From Hygrocybe punicea (Eukaryota > Basidiomycota > Agaricomycetes > Agaricales > Hygrophoraceae), in assembly GCA_963556145.1 (NCBI GenBank), contig OY744469.1, forward strand, positions 5,614,767 through 5,678,766: 64,000 bases of DNA, written 5' to 3'. Numbering within the stretch: position 1 is the stretch's first letter; each line of letters starts with the position of its first letter. The notes beneath the pieces were generated by a model. That model worked only from the letters and a program-made list of their open reading frames with translations, searched no databases and had not been told where the DNA came from. Position numbers and translations under genes: made by a program. Of this stretch, positions 54,701 through 62,576 are shown piece by piece.

Positions 54701-55269
54701 AGATGGCTGATTCATTGGATGGAAGAGAGGAGGGGCCAGCGTCACCAAAGTTGACAGTTGATTGACCGAGAACACATCATCGGCTCCATCACTCGATGGG
54801 CTTGGTATATTAAAAGCAACTTGTCGTACAGGTACAGGGCTTTCTGGAATTTGTCGGCCCTGGAGCAGTGTTTTTTTCCTCACTTGAACAAGGTGGGGTT
54901 GAGGGGGAGTAGGGCTGTATAAGAGTCCAATGGCTGTGGCTACATTCAATGGATCTTTGGCTTTATGGGATACAGCCCTTTGTCGTTGGGACGTGAGGAC
55001 CACAGGTGACATTGGTTGCCGGGTGGGAGTTGCAGCATTAACATCATATTGTACGGGAAACTCGGGGTCCACTTCGACAGCCTTCACCTTTCCTTTACCT
55101 CTCCGCGACTTCCTGGGAGCAACCTCATCCAGTTCATGCACAAAGCCTAACAGCTGATACGTCAATGGTATTACAGTTTGATGAGGTACATACCTTCAAT
55201 TTGAAAACTTGATTGAACGGCACCAGTTGCAAACTTTGTGGTGTCTTCATTCTTACATCGTGGTGGCAT
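51788..55269 (-). pseudogene. hAT transposase of element B (BED finger to dimerisation domain)
   Basis: The minus-strand gene starts at ATG 55269 (MPPRCKNEDTTKF) and has many 45-60 bp introns, for example 54001-54049. It encodes a long Pro/Ser/Gln N-terminus and a BED-type zinc finger (AASDVWTFYEK..CQFC...STLHRHLAEEHL). The RNase H-like core follows: IIESPRLWAIFLMLRQELKD, KISFTTDM, NRTPFMAVTAHWIQA, WVTLDNASNNDTLM and CFPHIVNLTCQAV. A C-terminal block holds DMEVRWSSTLLMIERAIDL, LDPSIKLSWFEEHMPERVEWA and the hAT dimerisation motif ASAVPCERVFSSS...SPELMEGLQLLKYS. It would bind element ends and cut DNA in the nucleus. Two defects: TGA in FE-stop-LER (Arg in the copy at 3895), and Arg in TTDMRSD where Trp is usual. 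Confidence 0.8.
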
Positions 55270-55299
55270 GCTAACAAGGAAGCATGAGCTCAGGTGATG

Positions 55300-56233
55300 A
55301 AACGGAAATCAGAGAACTTACTTCAATTGACGGTTCGAATGGGTATTTGGTGGGGGGGAGTACTCAGGGAGACCAGCACTGAAGGGAGAGGGCAGATCAA
55401 CAGTGAGAAACAGTTTCTGAGGGAGGGAAATGGCACTCACAGGAGGGAGAGCAGTGGCACGCACACATGGGAGGCAGAGAGGGGACACAAGGGGGGTATG
55501 ACAATGGTGGCAGTGGTGGAGCCTCGAGAAGGTGGGGGATGGCACTAAAGTGAGGGTGATGGCTTGAAACCGGAAGGGAGTGCTCAGGGAGACTGGCACT
55601 GGACAGAGACGGCAGGTTGGTAAGAAATGGTTTGGAGGGGGGAAATGGCGCTCACAGGAGGGAACCGCTCAATGGAGAGATGGTGAGCTCTCAAAAGGGG
55701 GTTAAGACGATGGTGGCGGAGCCTTGAGTAAGTCGGGGGACGGCACTAAATGGAGGGTGACAGCCTGGGACTGAGGGGGAGCCTGCACTGGAGGGAGAAG
55801 GTAGGTTGACGAGGAGAAACAGTTTCCAAGAAAGGGAAACGGCACTGAGCCACTCAAGGGAGGAGGCAGAGAGGGCTCTCAAGGGAAGGTGGAGCCTCGA
55901 GAAGGTGGGGGGATGGCGCTAAATGGAGGGTGACAGCTTGGGACCAGGATGGAAGTGCTCAGGGAGACTGGCACTGGACAGGTAACCGCAGGTTGAGGGT
56001 AAGAAATGGTCTGGAGGGGGGAAATGGCACTCACAGGAGGGAACCGCTCAAGGGAGAGATGGTGAGCTCTCAAAGGGGGTTGAGACGACAGTGGCGGAGC
56101 CTCGAGCAAGTCAAGGAATGGTGTTAAATGGAGGGTGACGAGGGGGAGCCTGCACTGGAGGGAGAGGGCAGGTTAATGGGGAGAAAAAGTTTCCGAGGAA
56201 GAAAACGGCACTTACAGGAGGGAGATACTCAAG
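55300..56233. repeat. Diverged tandem repeats, 175-200-bp unit
   Basis: Unit markers (GGCACTAAA.GGAGGGTGACAGC) lie at about 55541, 55742, 55915 and 56113. One more lies at 57478 on the far side of nested element C. Other shared blocks are GAGCCTCGAGAAGGTGGGGG, CACTCACAGGAGGGA, GAGCTCTCAAAGGGGGT and AGGGAGAC.GGCACTGGA. Purine-rich and non-coding. Confidence 0.75.
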
Positions 56234-57391
56234 TAGTGTTGCCGTAGTTCGGTTCCGAACCTAGCCGAACCCGGTTCAAACCCCGAACCGAACCCTAAGT
56301 TCGGTCTAAGTTCAGCCAAGTGCTGAACCGGACCGCGGGTTCAGTTCCAGGTTTCAAGGCCTGCCGGATTTCCTGAACAGCTCCAAACCGCGTTCAAACC
56401 GCGAACGCGGATATTTTTAAGGTATTGAAATCATTTGTTTTTCGTATTTCTTTACTTACTATTTCGTGTTAAACAGCATCATGTGACCGGCCGTGACCTT
56501 TCACGCAACACAGCAACATCAACGTGGGTTGAACACAACACAATTTGTGTTGTGTTCATCAAGGTATGTTTCGATTTTTTCTTAACTTTACTAATGTTAT
56601 TTGCGACAGGCAACTCGACCACGACCACATCACGACCACACCCACCTTGGCACAAGTTGAATGCCAACGCCAACGCAATGCCAAGGGACGCGGGACAGCA
56701 GCAACACCACCACCACCACCACCACCACCACCACCAGTGGCGGCAACAGCAACAGCAACAGCAACGGCAATGGCAACCAGGCAACGACAACGGCAATGGC
56801 CAGCAGCAGCAGCAACAGCAGAAGCAGCAGCAACAGCGGAAGCAGCAGCGCCGGCAGCAATGGCAGCAGCAGCAGCGGCAACAGCAAAAGCCATCCAACG
56901 GCAACGACAACCACGACGGCCAGCAGCAGCAGCAGCAGCAACAGCGGCAGCAGCAATGGCAGCAATGGCAGCAGCAGCAACGGCAGCAACGGCGGCAGCA
57001 GCAGCAGCAGCAACGGCCACGACAGCAGCAGCAGCAGCAGTGGCAGCAGCAATGGCGATGGCAGCAGCAGCAGCGCCAGCAGCGGCAGCAACAGCAGCAG
57101 TGGCAGCAGCGCCAGACGGCTCCCCCGCAGCCCAACTACCTCGTGAAGTGCAGCGCCGTATCAATTGATACGTGCCTGCCATTCACAAGGAGAACAGAGC
57201 TCATGGGGTGAGCCCACCTCGGTCCGGGGTTCAGACCGCATCTGAACCCAGACTGAATGCGGAGAGACGGTTCGATGCCATCTGGGTTCCGGTTTGGCGC
57301 AGGGCCAAACCGGACCCGAAGTTCGGTTCACGGTTCCGCCAAAAAGGGTCGGAACCGGACCGAACTGAACTTCGGCAACACTATACTCAAG
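56226..57391. mobile_element. Non-autonomous hAT-type element 'C', nested in element B
   Basis: The element is 56234-57383 (1,150 bp). Its ends are TAGTGTTGCCGTAGTTC and, inverted, TAGTGTTGCCGAAGTTC. The duplication TACTCAAG is at 56226-56233 and 57384-57391. Subterminal DNA is rich in GGTTCGGAAC/CCGAACC words. The interior is dominated by CAGCAGCAACAG repeats (56700-57115). Two intron-like segments lie at 56421-56476 (ends ...TTAAACAG) and 56563-56608 (GTATGTTTC...GCGACAG), placed like those in element A. No transposase. Long frames over the CAG tract are repeat artefacts. Confidence 0.9.
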
Positions 57392-57780
57392 GGAGAGTGA
57401 TGGCGTTCATGGGAGGTGAAGAGGGCTCTCAAGGGGGTAAGACGACAGTGGCAGCGAGCCTCGAGAAGGTGGGGGGACGGCACTAAACAGATGGTGACAG
57501 CTTGGAAGTTGGGACCAAAATGGAAGCTCAGGGAGCCTGCACTGGAGAGAGAGGAAGTCAGGTTCTTTAAACTTGAAGGACAGAACCAGCAGACCACACT
57601 CATGGTATGAAGATGGGAGCCTCGAGAGGGTGCAAGGTAGCGTGACAGGGAGGAAGGGAGACGGCTGATGCTTGAAGCTTGAAGGACAAAGATGGCGAGC
57701 GTGTGACAGAGGAGCATTGAGAAAGTTAGAGACGTCGTTGAGGAGATGGTGATGGTGATGTGGGGAGCAAACTGTGGGTC
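57384..57780. repeat. Continuation of the element B satellite
   Basis: On the far side of element C the purine-rich repeat resumes (ACTCAAGGGAGAGTGATGGCG..., GCCTCGAGAAGGTGGGGGGACGGCACTAAAC). It was continuous with 55300-56233 before element C inserted. Confidence 0.65.
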
Positions 57781-57952
57781 GTGGGACTTGTGGGAGCCCT
57801 ATGCCCACAAATTGCCTAATTTGGAACTTTGAACCAGTCGGTCCACGGTTAACCGCAGTCTGGGACCATAACCGGACCGTTACCAATGGTTTGGTTAAAT
57901 TTCGGTCCGGTCCGAACGGTCTGCGGTCTTTAACCAGACCGTGGCAACACTA

Positions 57953-58705
57953 CTACAGATGCCAGACAAAAGTTTTGAGTGTCACATGACTTGCATTCGA
58001 TGTGTCTTCTCATTTGTTGACACGTTTTTCTTTCCCACTCTATTCAATCATGCCCAAGGACGTTGGAGATCAGAACATCACACCTGGTGTTCGAGCAGCC
58101 ATCGTTCTTATGAAGCAACAGGGCATTTCCACAACCATAATTGCTCAGACATTTGATTGCTCGACCTCTACTGTGAGGAGACTTTATTCTCAATATTGTC
58201 ATTGCGGTCACCATGAAGACTTGCCCCAGTCAGGTTGGCCAAAGAAGGTTGACGAGAGGACATTCCATCACCTGAAAAGAACCGTTGAGGTGGACAGGCA
58301 CCAATTGTTACTTGATTTGACCAATTCCATCAATTCTGCTTCCCCAGTCTCGGTTTCAGCAAAAACAGTATGGAGGACAATTCAGTGTATTGGGATGAAT
58401 TCTCGCATCGCTCGGCACAAGCCATTTCTCAAACTGGCACACAGGGCAGCAAGATTGGCTTGGGCTGAAGCAGCCAGGGCATGGGATGTGGAAGAGTGGA
58501 CAAGGATCATATGGACAGATGAGTCCTCTGTTGAATTGGGCAAAAATTCACATGTGGTTCGGGTGTGGAGGTACCCTGGAGAGGCCTACAGTGATAACTG
58601 CTTGGTTCCGACATTCAAATCTGGTTGAACAAGCGTTATGGTTTGGGGGTGCATTGCGTATAATCAAAAAGGCCCACTCATTTTTATCCTGAAGGACAAG
58701 TGGAC
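57953..58705 (+). mobile_element. Tc1-like transposon, left end and most of the gene; right part cut
   Basis: The start TA-CAGATGCCAGACAAAAGTTTTGAGTGTC resembles a Tc1-family end next to a TA target. Element B inserted exactly in this end (duplication CTACAGAT). The right part is missing because an LTR retrotransposon begins at about 58705. No right inverted repeat is in the window. Confidence 0.65.
58050..58704 (+). pseudogene. Tc1-like DDE transposase, 3' truncated, with a nonsense codon
   Basis: From ATG 58050 the frame has two helix-turn-helix regions: VRAAIVLMKQQGISTTIIAQ with TSTVRRLYSQY, then VSAKTVWRTIQCIGMNSRIA with KPFLKLAHRAARLAWAEAA. The first catalytic motif, WTRIIWTDESSVEL, follows. 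TGA at 58626 falls in FKSG-stop-TSVMVWGCIAYNQKGPLIF, where Arg is usual in this motif. The second Asp and last acidic residue would lie downstream and are lost to the LTR insertion. The enzyme family cuts at TA targets in the nucleus. Confidence 0.82.
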
Positions 58706-59290
58706 TTGTCATATCCCATGCAGCTCCGCCGGATTCCGACGAACTCCGCTCCGGACTTTTCCGCCGACTTATCTTATCTTATCTTATCTTATCTTCTCGC
58801 GTACGTTATTGTTCTTCTCTTGTTAAATACTATTCTTCCCCATCTCCGTTTACTCCGACCTCCTTTTCTCTTCCTCCCCTTTGTTTACTTGTCACCGTAC
58901 ATAGCAACCTTTTATCCCTTTTATTTTCTTCTGAACTCCGGTCCTCTTTCCGGAGTTCATATTGTCTTCACGTCTCCAAGGACATGACAATTAGTTTACC
59001 AAGTATATAAACTAGAACTACAATGTCCTGTAACTCCGTTCAGAAAATCAACTTGAGTTCCTTATTTCTTACCCACTCTCAAACTTAAGGCTTTCCCTTA
59101 AGCTCATTAGTTATCTTAGTACTTAGTCCGGAACTCCGGACTAACTCCGCTCTGTCCACGTCTTCTCAATACGACTTAAGGAAGTAGTGAACCTACTTCA
59201 AGAGTTGACGTCTCCACTCCTCCGAAGAACTCCGATCCTTCCGGAGTTGCACGCCTCTAACAGTATTTTCTGAACAACTCTTGAGTCGTA
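58706..59290 (+). repeat. 5' LTR and leader of the gypsy element (approximate)
   Basis: This is a non-coding stretch between the break in the Tc1 gene and gag. It begins TGTCATATCC and contains a TCTTATCTTATCTTATCTTA run (about 58766-58794) and a TATATAAAC box at about 59004. The primer site and exact LTR end were not identified. Confidence 0.5.
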
Positions 59291-59308
59291 TTCCCTTTAC
59301 ATTTGATC

Positions 59309-60481
59309 ATGTCTTTCCAAGGCTTCTCCCAACGAAGAACCCCCACACGTTATCGACTTACTCGACCGGCAAACTCCTCATCCCAACGCCCAACGATAAC
59401 CCCGGTCTCTCCGTTAGAAGAAACTCACACTCCGAGACACGAACCGTTTCCGCGCCCAGTCTTCGAAGAGAACAATCCTCTCGGACCGGGCAATCCTAAT
59501 CGCGATGACACCAACCTTGCTGAGGCCATCGCTCTTCTAGCCACTACTCTCCGAAACAAAGGAGACGACAAGCAACGCACCAAAGTCCGAGAACCGGACA
59601 CGTTTGACGCCTCCAATCCGACAAAACTCCGCCCTTTCCTGGTTCAGTGTCAACTGAATTTCAATGATCGACCAACCGCTTTCCAAACGGACGGCGCCAA
59701 AGTCAACTTCGCCCTCTCCTACCTCAAAGGGATCGCACTTGCGTGGTTCGAGCCTTACCTTTTGGAGAACCCGGATATCGATACCTATCCGCCGGACTTC
59801 ATGTCCGATTATGGAGATTTCTGCACGGAGTTGCAGAATAATTTCGGACCTCTGGACCCTAAAGGTAGCGCCGAGAGCGAGTTGGAAAACCTTGTAATGA
59901 AGGATAACCAACGAATTGCGAAGTATATCGTCAACTTCAATCGTCTCGCTACGCAGACTGGCTGGGACATCGGTGCCTTACGGCATTCTTTTTACCGAGG
60001 ACTTCCGGATCGCCTCAAAGATCAACTTGCCCAATCCGAGAAACCAAAGAACCTCTATGAGCTGAAGGATAAGGCTCAACTCCTTGACGCCCGGTATTGG
60101 GAACGGAAATCAGAGATTTCCCGCGCTTCGGGATCCTCTTCTGCTAAAGCCTCTACTTCCGAGGCCAAGTCTTCGACCGAAAAAGCTTCCGAGAAGAAGT
60201 CCCCTGCCAAAACTACCAACTCCGGTAGTACCTCCTCCACCACTCCGAAAACCCCTCCTGTCTACGCCGATAAGCTAGGCAAGGATGGTAAACTCAAGCC
60301 CACAGAACGTCAACGCCGCATCGACAATAAACTCTGCATTATATGCGGGGGAGCCGGACACATGGCCAAGGATTGCACCAAGGCCAAGTATTCGTCCACT
60401 CACGTTGCCGCCTGGGCCACCTCCACTTCCTCCGCACCTCCGGTCTCTAGTTCCGATTCTCTAGAGGAGCCGGAAAAATAG
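59309..60481 (+). CDS. Gypsy gag polyprotein with CCHC zinc knuckle
   Basis: ATG 59309 opens a 390-residue frame. It has a basic, Pro-rich N-terminus and the retrotransposon gag core: VREPDTFDASNPTKLRPFLVQC, VNFALSYLKGIALAWFEPYL, DFCTELQNNFGPLDPKGSAE and YIVNFNRLATQTGWDIGALR. A Ser/Lys linker leads to the CCHC knuckle CIICGGAGHMAKDC. Gag forms the particle and binds the RNA. The frame is intact. The stop TAG at 60479 follows GAAAAA, and pol lies in the -1 frame, so a slip at this A-run would join the two. Confidence 0.9.
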   Translation: MSFQGFSQRRTPTRYRLTRPANSSSQRPTITPVSPLEETHTPRHEPFPRPVFEENNPLGPGNPNRDDTNLAEAIALLATTLRNKGDDKQRTKVREPDTFDASNPTKLRPFLVQCQLNFNDRPTAFQTDGAKVNFALSYLKGIALAWFEPYLLENPDIDTYPPDFMSDYGDFCTELQNNFGPLDPKGSAESELENLVMKDNQRIAKYIVNFNRLATQTGWDIGALRHSFYRGLPDRLKDQLAQSEKPKNLYELKDKAQLLDARYWERKSEISRASGSSSAKASTSEAKSSTEKASEKKSPAKTTNSGSTSSTTPKTPPVYADKLGKDGKLKPTERQRRIDNKLCIICGGAGHMAKDCTKAKYSSTHVAAWATSTSSAPPVSSSDSLEEPEK

Positions 60482-62576
60482 AGAGCAGTCTGCATACTCC
60501 GGCACAGGATGTAGGCTGCGTTGAACCTGACTGTGCGCTACCGGAAGTAAAACTCAACGCGTCCGCTCTTTCTAACGATTCCTGGACGATTTCTCTTTAT
60601 CATTCTTCTACGCTTATCGTTACCCTTGTGGATTGTGGATTGACGCATTGTTTCATTGACCCGGAGTTTTGTTCCCTTCACAATCTTCCTATTTTTCCTA
60701 CTGCTCCGAAACGCCTCCGCTTGTTTGATGGTTCCTCCGGTGGAATCATCGACAAATGTGTATCTATCTCTGTCCGTTTTTCTACTGGTGAAATTCTAAT
60801 CTTAGAATTTTTGGTCACTCCGTTGGATCCGTCTGTTTCCGCAGTTCTTGGATATAGCTGGCTGGCCAAATACAATCCGTTGATTGACTGGATCGAGCAT
60901 AGCGTTAAATTCCGTTCTTCTGATTCCGCGCCTCCGTTGTCGACTCCGGTGCCTAGCGACGCACCACTCCCGGACCCTCCAGTACGACCTCCGTCCCCTC
61001 CGTCCTCTCCGTCTACTCCGCCCGAACCTCCTTCACCATCCGCTTCGAAGCCTGACATCTCCTTTGTCAGCGCTCAAGCCTTTTTGCGTGGTTGCAAAGT
61101 ACCCGGCACTCAGGTCTTCCGTATGGAAGTCCGATTACCTGACGCCACCGGTCGCTCTGCAAGCTACGGCCCTCCGGAGTCCTCCGAACCCTCCGTGGAC
61201 CTTCACAATATCCCTGAAGAGTATCACGAATTCGCTGACGTCTTTAGCAAGATGAAGGCTTGGAACCTCCCTGAACACCGTCCTTACGACCTCAAAATTA
61301 ATTTAGAGGATGGTGCAAAACCTCCTTTTGGCCCGATTTACTCTATTTCACCCTTAGAACTCGAGACCCTTCGGGAATTCCTTGACAAGAATCTCCGGGC
61401 GGGTTTCGTCCGCTCCTCCCGTTCTCCCTGCGGAGCTCCCATTCTTTTCTCTCGGAAGAAAAATGGAAGTCTTCAACTTTGCGTAGATTTCCGAGGACTC
61501 AATCGTATCACGAAGAAGGACCGCTATCCTATCCCTCTTACGGCGGACCTTCTCGACGCTCCCCGGACTGTGCGCATTTACACTAAAATCAACCTTAAAC
61601 ACGCCTACCATTTAGTCCGGATTGCCGAAGGTGATGAGTGGAAAACAGCTTTCCGCACTCGCTATGGCTCGTTTGAATGGTTGGTAATTCCGGAAGGTCT
61701 TACTAACGCCCCGGCGGCTTTCCAACACTTCGTCAACGATATTTTTTCCGACCTCCTCGACGTCTCTGTCGTTGTTTACCTTGACGACATCCTTATCTAT
61801 TCCGATGACCCCGCTGATCATGTAGAGCATGTCCGCGAGGTCCTTCGACGACTCCGGAAACACAGCCTCTATGCCAACGCTGAGAAGTGCTCTTTTGGCG
61901 TTGACACGGTGGAATACTTGGGTTACATTCTTTCCCCCCAAGGCCTTTCTATGGATCCTGCCAAGGTCCAAACTATCCAGGATTGGCCAGAACCACGGAA
62001 GATCAAAGATGTTCAATCCTTCCTTGGATTCACCAATTTTTACCGGCGTTTCATTCCGGACTATTCCTCCATCACTATTCCACTTACCCGGCTCACTCGT
62101 AAAGGGTTACAATGGAATTTCGATGGTAAGTGTCGTTCCGCCTTCAATGACTTGAAATCCGCTTTCATTTCCGCCCCAATCCTTTCCCATTGGTCACCTG
62201 AGTTTGACACTCTGGTGGAGACTGATGCTTCCGATTACGCCGTTGCTTCCATTCTCTCCGTACGCCATCCTGACGGTGAAATTCATCCGGTTGCTTTCCG
62301 GTCTCGTACCCTTTCGGACTCGGAGTTGAACTACAATACCCATGACAAGGAACTCCTTGCCATCTTCGACGCTTTCACTGCCTGGCGGCATTATTTGGAA
62401 GGTACTGCTACTCCGGTCGACGTTATCACCGACCACAAGAATTTGGAGTACTTCTCCACCGTCCGCTTACTTACCCGCCGTCAAGCCCGCTGGTCGGAGT
62501 TCCTTTCCCGCTTCAACTTTGTTATCCGCTTTCGCCCAGGCAAGCTTGGCACTAAGCCCGATACCCTTACTTGACG
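60482..62576 (+). pseudogene. Gypsy pol: protease, reverse transcriptase, RNase H (first part)
   Basis: The pol frame, -1 to gag, continues GKIESSLHTP through a protease with LVDCGLTHCFIDPEF (Asp-Cys-Gly in place of the usual Asp-Ser-Gly) and AVLGYSWLAKYNPLIDW. Reverse transcriptase follows: LQLCVDFRGLNRITKKDRYPIP, YTKINLKHAYHLVRI, GLTNAPAAFQHFVND, VVYLDDILIYSDD and FLGFTNFYRRFIPDYS. In motif A the catalytic Asp is replaced by Asn (KINL for KIDL), which should abolish activity. RNase H begins VETDASDYAVASIL, with HDKELLAIFDAF and ITDHKNLEYF. A TGA at 62572 stops the frame at PDTLT-stop-RWDVYAKGG, where Arg is expected. Confidence 0.88.

Larger units (their letters stand above)
47584..57960. 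mobile_element. 10.4-kb hAT-type element 'B' with captured host gene fragment
   Basis: The element is 47592-57952 (10,361 bp). The left end is TAGTGTTGCCATGGTC and the right end, inverted, TAGTGTTGCCACGGTC. The perfect 8-bp duplication CTACAGAT lies at 47584-47591 and 57953-57960. Subterminal zones hold many GGTCCGG and GGTTAACC words on both sides. Contents in order: a 166-bp-unit satellite, a solo LTR, GGGGAC-rich repeats, a fatty acid synthase beta fragment (plus), a second captured piece, a hAT transposase (minus), a 175-200-bp-unit satellite and nested element C. The transposase has one clear nonsense codon, so current mobility is doubtful. It is much larger than a usual hAT (about 3-5 kb), which reflects capture and nested insertion. 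Confidence 0.85.

Noticed and set aside
56435..57211. Several overlapping frames of 150-258 codons on both strands (poly-Gln, poly-Ala, poly-Cys, poly-Ser)
   Set aside because: They are products of the CAGCAGCAACAG repeat inside element C. All frames stay open because the repeat lacks stop words.
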